From Planctomycetaceae bacterium (GTDB taxonomy: Bacteria; Planctomycetota; Phycisphaerae; Phycisphaerales; SM1A02), in contig CANETX010000003.1 in NCBI GenBank assembly GCA_947441435.1, positions 1 to 42,129 on the forward strand: DNA of 42,129 nt, read 5' to 3'. Positions 1 through 7,991 of this stretch are shown one piece after another; position 1 is the first letter of the stretch; each line of letters starts with the position of its first letter. Position numbers and translations under genes: made by a program. The notes beneath the pieces are model-generated. The model saw only the letters and a list, made by a program, of their open reading frames with translations. It was not told where the DNA came from and ran no database searches.

Positions 1-242
1 AGCACGGTCTCCCCATAGCGTGCTGCGTCGACTGCGGCCTGGATCGTTCGGTACTCGGCGGGAACCTGACGGGCCCCCGTGATCGGGAGCACCGAACTCA
101 TGGGTTCCGTCGCGGCGCCGGTCTTCGAGATGAAGAGCCCGCGTCCGAAGGACGCAACGGCCAGACCGCCCAAAAGAAGGAGGACCGCGGCGTGGCTAAC
201 CATTCTCCCTGCACCGCCCCTATGAACATCAGACTTCGCCAT
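1..242 (-). CDS. Secreted right-handed beta-helix-type protein, N-terminal part only
   Basis: Reading leftward from an ATG at 242 gives 80 codons open to the window edge, so only the N-terminus is present. A GGAGG sequence lies about 7 nt upstream of this ATG, which favours it over the internal ATG at about 200. Residues about 13-35 form a hydrophobic stretch (SHAAVLLLLGGLAVASFGRG) suited to a signal peptide or membrane anchor. Near the edge it reads PAEYRTIQAAVDAARYGETV. That is the entry motif of pectate-lyase-like parallel beta-helix proteins (YxTIQxAVDAAxxGDTV), common in planctomycete secreted proteins. Substrate cannot be told because the catalytic region is outside the window. Confidence 0.7.
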   Translation of the reverse strand, partial: MAKSDVHRGGAGRMVSHAAVLLLLGGLAVASFGRGLFISKTGAATEPMSSVLPITGARQVPAEYRTIQAAVDAARYGETV

Positions 243-461
243 GCCGTCGGTCCTCCAACTTCGGTTCCAATCCATCATGACTAGAAGGTCCAATTCACCC
301 CTTGAGGGGGCAAGCGGGACCACGACTTTCACCCGAGATTTCGGGTTGCGCAGATGCATCGGTCGACGGCGGGGGCGACTTTGGCCGACTTGCCAAATTG
401 CCAATTTTCTGCCCCCTTGACCTACTCTTTGCGCAGAATGGCCCTTCCGACCCGGTTCGGC

Positions 462-2768
462 ATGAGCGCCCTGAGGCGGCTCGCCCCCCTGCTCCTCGCG
501 GTGGTCGCCGGGTGCGGTGGGGAGGCGCAGGAGCCACCCCGTGTGCTCGCCCCTTCCATTCGAGCGCAGGATCTCGTGACGTGGCTTGATGAGGGGGCAG
601 TGGACGGTCGCACTCTCGACTGGGCCGCGATCGATGCCGCCCACGACCGCTACCTCGTGCGTGCGCTCGCGGATCGCATCGTCGCCCGTGATCGCATCAC
701 CGAGCTCTATCGAACGTTCGACGGCGACGCGAGTGGACACGTGCCTTCGCGCGAACGATGGAACGCGGCGCGGTCCTCTGCGGCAATTGCGCGCGACTTC
801 GAAGCGATGATCGCCCGGCAGGACGAGGCTCTGCTCAATGAGCTCGTGCAGGTGCCGGGGATGAACGGCGAGATCAGCGCATACCTGATCGCGCGGCGCT
901 CGCTCGACCGAATTGCGCAACGCTTCGCGCTCGCGCGCACCAGGACCAACGTCACCGCGCGCTACCCGAATGCGATCGACGCTGCCCTCAAGGGGATGCG
1001 TGGGACCCCCGCTCCCGATCCCGCTGCACTGCGCGCGTTCGTCCGAGAGTCTGCGCAGCGGCTCGTGCCCATCGGCGACCAGTGGTGGGACAACACCGTA
1101 AAGGCCACACTTCTCATTCTGGAGGGGGCAATCCCACCGTCGCCGAAGACTCTCCCCGAAGAGGCGCAGGCGTCGGCGAGGGTCTTGAACACTGAAGCGT
1201 CCGCGATTGTGGTCGCATCTGCCAGCGAGTGCGTTCGCGCGGAGCTTGCAGTCTTCGAGCGGGCCAAGGCGGATCCCCATACCCCCCTCACCCGACGGGC
1301 CATCGACGATGGCGTCGAGGAAGTGTTCAACTCGCTCGCGCGGCCAGGCGCGGTGAGCGATCTCGACAAGGCGTTCACCATCGCCCACTCGCTCGACACG
1401 GGATCGGATGCGACTCGGCGTCAGGTCGAATCGATGCGGCTTGCGTGGCGACAGCAGTGGAACATCATCTTGAACACGGGCGAGCCGAACGAGGTCACCG
1501 ACAAGAGCGTCGACGCGGCGATGAGGACGAAGGTTCGACTGCTCGCGCTCTTTCCCGCCGCGACCGACAAGGCGCGAATCAACGGCGAACTGCAGGAAGA
1601 TCCTCCCCCGCCCCCTCCCGTCGACCCCGCCGACGCCGAGGCGGCCGAAACCTACGCGGACGTCTCCCTCTACGCGAATTGGGTGAACGCCGCACTTGCG
1701 CCTCCAGCCCCGACGCGCGAGGTATTGCGGACGGTCGCTCGCATGGCCCGCCTCGACAGGTCGCAGGAGGACTTGTTCGTCGAGGATGCCCGTCACGATT
1801 GGACTGCGGCGCTCATCCGCTTGAACACGAACGTGCGCGAAGCTGAGGAGACGATTGGGCCGGCGATCGAGTACCTCGGCGATCCCAAGGAGTTCGAGCG
1901 GCTGCTGACGGTCGTCATGACGAAGTGCATCGAGGGACCACGCGCCGCCGGCGCTGCCGTCGACGATGCCATCGCCGAGAGCCTGGCACTCCGTGCCGAT
2001 GCCTTCCACGGTCGGTCCGAACCCGCCGCGAGCCTCTATCGCATGTACCGCGTCCTCCCGCCGCCGCCGCGCGCGTGGGAGACGGCGGGCCACAACGAAG
2101 TGCGCTGCTTCGGCGCAGTCGCCCGTGGGAGCGCCGCGGAACTCGCACTCGACCGCGAACTCGGCGGCGCGACGCAGGCAGTGCTCGTCGACCTCATCGT
2201 CGAGCACCGCGACGAGTTGGTGCAGGCCGCTGCGGCTGCGATTGTGGCACGCTCCACACTCGTGCGCGCTGGTGCCGCGGTCCTTGTCGCCCACCGAGAC
2301 GACCCCGCTCGGGCCAAGGATCGCGTCCGAGAGTTGACCGCCACCTTCTTCCAGCAGTGTGAACCGTGGACTGATCTGCAGGCGACGATCGTCGATCGCG
2401 CGTGCGAACTCCTGTCCGAAGACGAGTGCGAGCAACTGCGCTACCGACGGGCGCAGTCGCGGTTCCCCGAGATCTTGGGGTCCGGCGCCTCCTCGTTCGC
2501 CGTCGATGGCCGCCGCGCCCGCGAGCTGGCCGGCGAAGCGCTCGCCGTCGACGATGCCGCGCTCGACCGTGCGTTGCGCGCTGACGACCTCGCCCTCGTC
2601 GCGGCCATAGAGGTGGCGATCGCGCGCCGCCCCGGTGGGCAGCCCTCGCTGACAGAAGTCAATCGGCTCGCAATCACCGACGAAGCCCTCGTCGAACAGT
2701 CGCGACGGCGCATCGACCGCGCGGTCCGCGCGAAGCGCGACCTCGAACTCCGGCGCCCGGCTCGCTAG
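462..2768 (+). CDS. Large lipoprotein of unknown function
   Basis: The open frame begins at 354, but the ATG at 462 is chosen because it gives a clean lipoprotein signal: Met-Ser-Ala-Leu-Arg-Arg, a hydrophobic core, and a lipobox LAVVAGC with the lipidated Cys at residue 18. An ATG at 438 is a second option. The mature part is about 750 residues, rich in Ala, Arg, Asp and Glu, apparently mostly helical, with a Pro-rich stretch (PPPPPPVDPADAEAA) near the middle. I recognise no catalytic motif or named family. It is monocistronic: the next gene is convergent, with a hairpin between. It is probably anchored facing the periplasm; the role is unknown. Confidence 0.75.
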   Translation: MSALRRLAPLLLAVVAGCGGEAQEPPRVLAPSIRAQDLVTWLDEGAVDGRTLDWAAIDAAHDRYLVRALADRIVARDRITELYRTFDGDASGHVPSRERWNAARSSAAIARDFEAMIARQDEALLNELVQVPGMNGEISAYLIARRSLDRIAQRFALARTRTNVTARYPNAIDAALKGMRGTPAPDPAALRAFVRESAQRLVPIGDQWWDNTVKATLLILEGAIPPSPKTLPEEAQASARVLNTEASAIVVASASECVRAELAVFERAKADPHTPLTRRAIDDGVEEVFNSLARPGAVSDLDKAFTIAHSLDTGSDATRRQVESMRLAWRQQWNIILNTGEPNEVTDKSVDAAMRTKVRLLALFPAATDKARINGELQEDPPPPPPVDPADAEAAETYADVSLYANWVNAALAPPAPTREVLRTVARMARLDRSQEDLFVEDARHDWTAALIRLNTNVREAEETIGPAIEYLGDPKEFERLLTVVMTKCIEGPRAAGAAVDDAIAESLALRADAFHGRSEPAASLYRMYRVLPPPPRAWETAGHNEVRCFGAVARGSAAELALDRELGGATQAVLVDLIVEHRDELVQAAAAAIVARSTLVRAGAAVLVAHRDDPARAKDRVRELTATFFQQCEPWTDLQATIVDRACELLSEDECEQLRYRRAQSRFPEILGSGASSFAVDGRRARELAGEALAVDDAALDRALRADDLALVAAIEVAIARRPGGQPSLTEVNRLAITDEALVEQSRRRIDRAVRAKRDLELRRPAR

Positions 2769-2790
2769 CGCGCGCAGAAAACTCCATGAT

Positions 2791-2829
2791 GTGTGGCGAA
2801 TCGGCCCATTTTGGGCCTCTTTCGCACAC
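2791..2829 (+). terminator. Hairpin between convergent genes
   Basis: A perfect 6-bp stem GGCCCA/TGGGCC with a TTT loop (2803-2817) sits inside a longer imperfect stem (GTGTGGCGAA with TTTCGCACAC, one bulge). It lies 23 nt after the lipoprotein stop and before the methyltransferase stop on the other strand. Its position and shape suit a transcription terminator, but the T-tract is weak. Confidence 0.4.
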
Positions 2830-2881
2830 AAGACGCGATACTGCGCGCCATGCGCAATCTCGATCTGCGCCCACTGACGCG

Positions 2882-3634
2882 CTAGCGCGTCGCCGCGACC
2901 TTCTTCATGATGAACAGGTAGTTGAATCCGCGGAGGAAGAAGTTGCCCTCCTCCGCGGCCTTCTTGAAGTTCCCCTTCGCGAGCGTCGCGTTGTTGCGGA
3001 CGACGCTGATGACGTCGATGGGGCGAAAGTGCCCTCGCAGCCGCGCGAAGAGTTCAAAGCCGATTGGCATGAATGTGCCATTGCCCGCTCCCTTCTCGCC
3101 GCGGCGCCGTCGCCAGGAGTCGCTGACATAGAGCGCGACGTACCGGCGGTCCTTGAGGACGCGGTGCATCTCTGAAATCACACGGTCCATCGCCGCGTAG
3201 TAGGCGCGACCGCCATCTTCCCCCGAGGCATCGAGTTTCCCAATGCAGCGCGAGTCATCCGAGTACTCGACATGCGTCGAGTACGGCGGATCGACGAACA
3301 CGAAGTCAACCGAGGCATCTTCAAGAGGCAGTTTTCGCGCGTCAGCGGACTGGATGTCAGGCCGCGCGGGAACGAGATCGAAGCCGATCCCGGATCGACC
3401 GAGGTCGGTGCACACATCGAGCGTGGTCCCACTGCCGCACATCGGGTCGAGCACCTTGTCCCCCTCGCGCGTGTACCGCTGCAGCAACTGCCAGATGATC
3501 CACGATGGGGTCGCGCCGATGTAGTCCTTGTCCCCCTGCATTCGCGACCCGCTCGGCGAGTCGTAATGCTGGCTCGGGTACTCCCAGAGCGTGGTCGTCT
3601 GAAGGCGAAGCGGAGGGCGCTTCAGGAACGCCAC
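2882..3634 (-). CDS. Orphan DNA methyltransferase (N6-adenine/N4-cytosine type)
   Basis: A 250-residue SAM-dependent methylase. The SAM-binding loop DPMCGSGTT is at residues 63-71 and the amino-methylase catalytic tetrad DPPY at 115-118. The SAM loop therefore precedes DPPY, the order seen in the permuted, TRM11-like group. These residues predict exocyclic amino methylation of A or C in DNA; the target sequence cannot be read. No restriction endonuclease is adjacent, so it looks like an orphan regulatory or protective methylase. The start is a GTG at 3634, overlapping the 3' end of the upstream dockerin gene by 13 nt. It is the last gene of a three-gene operon behind the DUF4956-like and dockerin proteins, and translational coupling is likely. 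An RNA target is possible but less favoured. Confidence 0.8.
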   Translation of the reverse strand: MAFLKRPPLRLQTTTLWEYPSQHYDSPSGSRMQGDKDYIGATPSWIIWQLLQRYTREGDKVLDPMCGSGTTLDVCTDLGRSGIGFDLVPARPDIQSADARKLPLEDASVDFVFVDPPYSTHVEYSDDSRCIGKLDASGEDGGRAYYAAMDRVISEMHRVLKDRRYVALYVSDSWRRRRGEKGAGNGTFMPIGFELFARLRGHFRPIDVISVVRNNATLAKGNFKKAAEEGNFFLRGFNYLFIMKKVAATR

Positions 3635-4161
3635 GAGCCCACCAGCACCGAGAGGTCTCGGCCATCGACGACGCCGTCGCGATCAAGATCGGCCGCGCAC
3701 GCCGAGCCCGGCTGGCACGGTCCCCACGCGGCGAGAATCGCGGCGAGATCCGCGGAGTCAACTCGACCGTCGCGATTGATGTCCGAGCGCTCGAACGAGC
3801 GGACGATCACGATCTGCTGGATCTCCACCACAAGTTCGCCTCGGCTCACGGTGACCGTCGCTACCGTCTTCGCGGCACCATCCTCCGGAATGAGGACGAG
3901 GAATGGAATCTCGACTTCGTCCGGGGCGTCGCCCGCCGCCGGGGATCCCGTCACGACTGCGCAGGCATGGGCCGAGTCGACGTCTACGGACCATTCGCCT
4001 GACGCGGCTGCGTCATCGTGCACGACGATCGTTCTGGCGTGAAGCGATTTCGGTGGGCCGACGACTTCGAGGTCGGGAGCGGCATCAACGACCACCACGA
4101 GAGCCCCCGCGATCAGTCCCGCAATCAGTCGGCTCGGCACCATGGGGGCAATCGTACTCAT
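3622..4161 (-). CDS. Small secreted dockerin-type repeat protein
   Basis: A 179-residue protein starting at ATG 4161, 7 nt after the stop of the DUF4956-like gene; longer in-frame starts would run into that gene. The N-terminus has a hydrophobic signal segment (LIAGLIAGALVVVVDAA). The C-terminus carries two dockerin-type Ca-binding loops, DINRDGRVDSADLAAILAAW and DLDRDGVVDGRDLSVLVGSW, separated by a Cys-containing linker. The middle domain is short, beta-rich and unrecognised. In Phycisphaerae such tails are common on secreted proteins and need not imply cellulosomes. The pairing with a cytoplasmic DNA methylase is unusual and gives no functional clue. Confidence 0.75.
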   Translation of the reverse strand: MSTIAPMVPSRLIAGLIAGALVVVVDAAPDLEVVGPPKSLHARTIVVHDDAAASGEWSVDVDSAHACAVVTGSPAAGDAPDEVEIPFLVLIPEDGAAKTVATVTVSRGELVVEIQQIVIVRSFERSDINRDGRVDSADLAAILAAWGPCQPGSACAADLDRDGVVDGRDLSVLVGSWRS

Positions 4162-4168
4162 CACAAAC

Positions 4169-4930
4169 TCACCCCACGCGCATGTCGATGTCGATGTCGC
4201 CCCCCTGCGGGAGTCGCGACGCAAGCAGCGCCTTGAACTTCACTGGATCGACTCGCGAGGGGATCTTGCCGATCACCACGACTTGGCGCTTGTGCTCGTA
4301 GTCGTCGGCGCTCGCGACTCGGCCGCCGTGCTGCCGAATCACCGCCAACAGCGCGAGAAGCGTCGCCTTCGAGTCGGCGCGTGTGGGGAGTTTGAGTCGA
4401 ATTCGGTAGCCGACGCTCGAGTCGAGCCAGAAGATCAGGAGCCACGCGAACAGGGTGAAGAACACCCCCATCGCCAGCTGACCGAGGCCGCAGGCGAGGC
4501 CGATCACCACGACCATGATGGCCTTGCCGGTCGTCTTGGGATTCTCGAGGATCGTGCGGAAGCGAATGAGACCGCCGATGCCGAAGACGACGAGGGCCAT
4601 GGTCGGCTCGACCCGAACGAGTTCCGAAACGGTTGCGCCGACGAGGGCGAGAACGATCAGCGTGTTGCGCCGTTCGAGGTCCTCGACGGGATCGCCCTTG
4701 CCGGAGCGCCTCGGATGCCATGCGATTGCGAAGCCGCAGCCCGCCGCCACAACAAGCCCGAGAAGCAGCGAGAAGATGAACCACGGATTCGTGAAGTGGC
4801 TCAATGAGTCTGCAATTCCGTGCGCCCCGAGTTTCGCCGATGCCTGCTGCTGGTCGAAGAGCGGGATGAGCGACGCCGTCTTGTCCCCGAGTGCGACGAT
4901 CGGCGTCCATGCGCAAAGTGGTTCCAACAT
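4169..4930 (-). CDS. DUF4956-like integral membrane protein
   Basis: A 253-residue protein when started at ATG 4930; an ATG at 4957 is an alternative that would overlap the divergent gene. It has three to four membrane segments: WFIFSLLLGLVVAAGCGFAI, LIVLALVGATVSEL, and a long hydrophobic stretch around IMVVVIGLACGLG and VFFTLFAWLLIFWL. The core GGLIRFRTILENPKTTGKA followed by IGLACG matches the signature of DUF4956 membrane proteins (IVRFRTxxxNP...AIGLACG). A soluble C-terminal domain of about 90 residues follows. Biochemical function is unknown. First gene of the minus-strand operon; only 25 bp separate it from the divergent propeller lipoprotein, so the two promoters must overlap. Confidence 0.72.
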   Translation of the reverse strand: MLEPLCAWTPIVALGDKTASLIPLFDQQQASAKLGAHGIADSLSHFTNPWFIFSLLLGLVVAAGCGFAIAWHPRRSGKGDPVEDLERRNTLIVLALVGATVSELVRVEPTMALVVFGIGGLIRFRTILENPKTTGKAIMVVVIGLACGLGQLAMGVFFTLFAWLLIFWLDSSVGYRIRLKLPTRADSKATLLALLAVIRQHGGRVASADDYEHKRQVVVIGKIPSRVDPVKFKALLASRLPQGGDIDIDMRVG

Positions 4931-4955
4931 CGTGGCGCTATTCTCACATGAGTCC

Positions 4956-6161
4956 ATGAATTCGTCCAACCCACGCGGACTCCCGCTACTTCTCCTCGTG
5001 CTCGGGATCCTCGGCGCTCTCGCCGGCTGCCCTCCGCTCGACGAATCCAACAAGAAGACGCCCCCGAGCGAGGCGCACTTTGATTCGGGAGCTCATCAGC
5101 GGCAACATGGCAAGGACGCAAAGTCGGAAAGCGACCCGGCGTCCGCCCCCGCAGCCGCCGACGCCAAGCGCGAGCACGGCCACGACCTCCCCAAGACCGC
5201 GACCCACTGGTACTGCACCATGCACGGAAAACCGGCGGGGAACAGCGTCCACGGCATCGACGAAAACGGAACGGTGCTTGGGGCCATCCTCGAAGCCGTC
5301 CCCGAATCCGCCGGGGGCAATGCCAAGGGAGTGCGCGGCATGCTCCATCTCGGCGAGCACGGACTCCTTGTCGTCAGCGCGAACCTCGCGGACACGCGAC
5401 TCATTCGCTACGGCCCGCCGGCGTCCGATGGAACCCTCCCGTTCGTGAGCCTCTTTGCGCAGAAGGCGCTCAAGAACCCCGACCTCGTGCACTCGTACGC
5501 CCTCGCGGTCGGCGCCGATGGCACGGTCTACGCCTCGAATCAGGACACGAACACGGTCAGCGCGTACGCGGGAATCGGCACCGCACAACCGGGCGCTCCT
5601 CTCGATGTTCCCAAGGAGATCGCGGGGCTCGGGATTCCCGCTGGCACCATCGTGCCGAGCCGCGTCGTCTCTCCCCAAGGCATCACCGAAATCCGTGGGA
5701 TCGCCATCGGCGCTGATGGTCTCCTCTATGTCTGCGATCGAGGCGCCGCCCAGGTCGTCGTCTTCGATCCGAAGACTGGACTTCGTCTGCGTGTCCTCGC
5801 GGACGAGTCGCATGGACTTGTCCACCCGATTCAGCTGCTGTTCGCACCCGATGGTCACACGGTCTACTTGACGGACAACGGGATGCCGGGGATTTTTCGG
5901 ATCGACACGGCGACGGGCGCGATCATCCTCTTTGCGAACCGTTCGACCGGCTGCCCCGAACTTCCGAGTTCACTCGCGATGGACAAGGACCATCTCTATG
6001 TGGGCGACCGCAAGAAGCAGGAGATCCTTCGGTTCAAGCTCGCAACCGGCGAGCCTGATCACACCCCCTTCGCGCAACTCCCCGACGCTCCCGAGTTCAT
6101 GATTCCGGCGTCGCTGCTTCCGGCGATCCCTCAGTCCCCGAAGGCGAAGGCTGACGACTGA
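4956..6161 (+). CDS. Beta-propeller (NHL/SMP-30-like) lipoprotein
   Basis: A 401-residue lipoprotein starting at ATG 4956; the upstream in-frame extension is antisense to the divergent gene and is discarded. The signal peptide ends in lipobox LGALAGC with Cys25. A charged, low-complexity His/Lys/Ala linker (about 35-75) leads to a domain built of repeated propeller blades such as GIAIGADGLLYVCDRGAAQV, LLFAPDGHTVYLTDN and SLAMDKDHLYVGDRKKQEIL. The fold suggests a ligand-binding or lactonase-like propeller; catalytic residues cannot be assigned. Its last codons lie in a 101-bp segment duplicated at 7891-7991. Before that duplication the gene would have converged on and overlapped the RlmK-like gene. 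Confidence 0.75.
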   Translation: MNSSNPRGLPLLLLVLGILGALAGCPPLDESNKKTPPSEAHFDSGAHQRQHGKDAKSESDPASAPAAADAKREHGHDLPKTATHWYCTMHGKPAGNSVHGIDENGTVLGAILEAVPESAGGNAKGVRGMLHLGEHGLLVVSANLADTRLIRYGPPASDGTLPFVSLFAQKALKNPDLVHSYALAVGADGTVYASNQDTNTVSAYAGIGTAQPGAPLDVPKEIAGLGIPAGTIVPSRVVSPQGITEIRGIAIGADGLLYVCDRGAAQVVVFDPKTGLRLRVLADESHGLVHPIQLLFAPDGHTVYLTDNGMPGIFRIDTATGAIILFANRSTGCPELPSSLAMDKDHLYVGDRKKQEILRFKLATGEPDHTPFAQLPDAPEFMIPASLLPAIPQSPKAKADD

Positions 6162-6174
6162 CCCGCAGGTCGAG
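6074..6174. repeat. Left copy of 101-bp direct repeat bracketing the AlbA_2 cassette
   Basis: This segment is repeated in the same orientation at 7891-7991. By eye the first 50 bp are identical, and 11 mismatches occur in the other 51 (about 90/101 identical). It encodes the real C-terminus of the propeller protein (ending SPKAKADD). On the opposite strand it still holds a fossil of the RlmK-like C-terminus, reading DLRVSRQPSPSG and ending PEAATPES before a stop. Confidence 0.9.
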
Positions 6175-6264
6175 GGGGGAATCGGCTCCCCGCGAGACGG
6201 GTTGTTTGAGGTTGCTTGTGTCGCCACGGGCTACCGGCTTGGGCGACGGCGCGGAGATTCCCGG

Positions 6265-6453
6265 ATGGTCGTGCCATACGATCCGACGCGAGTGGATGAG
6301 GCCAGCCTGCACTTCGATGACACCGCGCGCCGCACTCAGGCGCGCGATTTCGCAGTGACGACCCAGCCCGAGGGCGCGGGCTGCAAGGAGTGCGACCTCA
6401 GAATGATGTGCTACGCGGACGGGATCATTCGACGCCAGGCGGGTGTGGCGTGA
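6265..6453 (+). pseudogene. 3' remnant of a helicase/PD-(D/E)XK nuclease gene
   Basis: The open frame, recognisable from about MVVPYDPTRVDEAS to a TGA at 6453, gives a C-terminal tail with ARDFAV, then CKECDLRMMC, then ADG. A VVPYDP segment, an ARDF segment and a CxxCDxRxxC cluster in that order match the extreme C-terminus of UvrD/AddB/Cas4-like PD-(D/E)XK nuclease domains that carry an Fe-S cysteine cluster. The helicase motifs and nuclease active site are absent upstream, where propeller-gene sequence takes over at 6174, so this is a truncated remnant. Its stop overlaps the GTG start of the next gene by 4 nt (GTGA), so the two were once consecutive cistrons. Confidence 0.55.
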
Positions 6454-7877
6454 AGGCCGCCGATCTGCGCATCGTGATCCAGGAAGGCGAGGGAACGACC
6501 CTCGAGTTCAAGCAGAGCCTTCCCGGATCCTTGGCCAGGGATCTCGTCGCAATGGCGAACACGATTGGAGGGCGGCTCTTGCTCGGCGTGCGAGACGACG
6601 GCACGGTCGTCGGCGTGAAGGACGCCAACAGCCTCCGCGCCCGCATCCAGGACATGGCCCGCAACTGCGACCCGCCGGTCACTGTGCGCGTCGAGCCAGT
6701 TGGCGATGTCTTGGTGATCCATGTTCGAGAGAGTGAGGCCAAGCCTGTGCAGTGCAGCGATGGTTTCTTCTGGCGACAGGGAGCGGCGACCCAGAAGCTC
6801 AGCCGAAAGGAGATCCGCGACTTCTTCCGGACCGAGGGGGCGGTCCGCTTCGACCTCGCCCCCTGCCCCCGCTTCCGCTACCCACAGGACTTCGACCGTG
6901 CGAAGTATGACGCGTGGCTGAAACTCTCCGGCATCGCTGGCAAGCCGCGCACCGAAGACGTGCTCGTGAACATCGAGGCGGCTGAACGCGCCGGAGGCAA
7001 GCTCCTGTTCCGCAACGCCGGCGTGCTCTTCTTCGCGAAGGATGTGCGGCACTTTTTCAACCAGGCCTATCTCACTTGTCTGCTCGCCAAGGGCACAGAC
7101 AAGGTCCACATCCTCGACCGCAAGGATTTCGATGGAGGTGTCGTGTCTGACATCGAGGAAGCCCTGCGGTTCGTCGAGCGCAATACCCGCACGGCCTATC
7201 GAATCGAGCGCCTCCAGCGCGAGAACATCCCCGAGTACCCAATGAAGGCGCTGCGCGAGGCGATCACCAACGCGGTGATGCACCGCGACTGGTTCATCGA
7301 GGGCGCCAATGTGTTCGTCGAGATCTACACCGACCGCATCGAGGTCGTGAGCCCGGGCGGGCTTCCCAAGGGGATGACGCTCGCCGATCTCGGGCGCAAG
7401 AGCGTTCGCCGGAACGCTCTCATCGCGGATCTCCTTCATCACATCGACTTCATCGAGAAGGCGGGCACGGGGATCAAGCGCATCCGCAATGCGGCGCGCG
7501 ATGGTGGCTACCCGCAGCCGGAGTGGGAAGCCAACGGGTTCGTCACAACGATGTTCCGCCCGAACCCCGAGGTCCGGATCCGGTCGGAGGACCAGCGGAC
7601 CGGACATGTCGCCACCCAAGTACCCGACAAGTACCCGCCAAGTACCCGCCAAGTCCTGATTGCCCTCGACACAACTCCCGAACCGCTGGCGCGCGCGGTC
7701 TTGCAGAAGGCTTCGGGGCTCAGCAACCGAGAGCACTTTGTCAGCGAGCACCTCAAACCCCTTGTTGCCGCTGGCCTGATCGAGATGACAATTCCTGACA
7801 AGCCGCGCAGCAGCAGACAGTGCTACCGCCTGACCGGGACCGGCCGCGAGTTCTTGCAGACCGTGAAGCCGAAATGA
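6450..7877 (+). CDS. AlbA_2 (Schlafen-like) plus HATPase_c_4 plus winged-helix protein
   Basis: A 475-residue protein of the COG2865 type, often mislabelled RecG-related helicase or transcriptional regulator. The AlbA_2 domain spans about 12-125, with TLEFKQSLPG, ANTIGGRLLLGV and DDGTVVGV. The GHKL-like ATPase region spans about 255-375, with LREAITNAVMHRD (268-280), SPGGLP (301-306) and GTGI (339-342). A repeat-encoded linker and a C-terminal winged helix (about 415-470) follow. The GTG start at 6450 overlaps the stop of the helicase/nuclease remnant (GTGA). Family members are frequent in accessory and defence islands; their biochemistry is poorly known. Here it is cargo of an insertion flanked by a 101-bp duplication. 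It looks intact. Confidence 0.8.
   Translation: MKAADLRIVIQEGEGTTLEFKQSLPGSLARDLVAMANTIGGRLLLGVRDDGTVVGVKDANSLRARIQDMARNCDPPVTVRVEPVGDVLVIHVRESEAKPVQCSDGFFWRQGAATQKLSRKEIRDFFRTEGAVRFDLAPCPRFRYPQDFDRAKYDAWLKLSGIAGKPRTEDVLVNIEAAERAGGKLLFRNAGVLFFAKDVRHFFNQAYLTCLLAKGTDKVHILDRKDFDGGVVSDIEEALRFVERNTRTAYRIERLQRENIPEYPMKALREAITNAVMHRDWFIEGANVFVEIYTDRIEVVSPGGLPKGMTLADLGRKSVRRNALIADLLHHIDFIEKAGTGIKRIRNAARDGGYPQPEWEANGFVTTMFRPNPEVRIRSEDQRTGHVATQVPDKYPPSTRQVLIALDTTPEPLARAVLQKASGLSNREHFVSEHLKPLVAAGLIEMTIPDKPRSSRQCYRLTGTGREFLQTVKPK
7617..7654 (+). repeat. 11-bp tandem repeat inside the AlbA_2 gene
   Basis: Three units of CAAGTACCCG(A/C) at 7617-7627, 7628-7638 and 7639-7649 are followed by a partial CAAGT. 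They encode the linker between the ATPase region and the winged helix. Eleven is not a multiple of three, so gain or loss of one unit would shift the frame and remove the winged helix. Confidence 0.85.
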
Positions 7878-7890
7878 GGGCGGGGCCCCC

Positions 7891-7991
7891 GCAACTCCCC
7901 GACGCTCCCGAGTTCATGATTCCGGCGTCGCTGCTTCCGGTGGCTCCCCTCTCCCCGAAGTCGAAGGCGGACGAGTAACCCGCAGGTCGAG
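7891..7991. repeat. Right copy of 101-bp direct repeat bracketing the AlbA_2 cassette
   Basis: Direct repeat of 6074-6174. On the minus strand it supplies the last codons and stop (7914) of the RlmK-like gene. On the plus strand it preserves, without the rest of the gene, a readable fossil of the propeller C-terminus (MIPASLLP, ending SPKSKADE then TAA). It differs from the left copy only by substitutions in the second half. Confidence 0.9.

Noticed and set aside
6411-7751. 446-codon minus-strand ORF
   Set aside because: Antisense to the AlbA_2 gene; no recognisable domain, while the plus strand has clear AlbA_2 and ATPase motifs.
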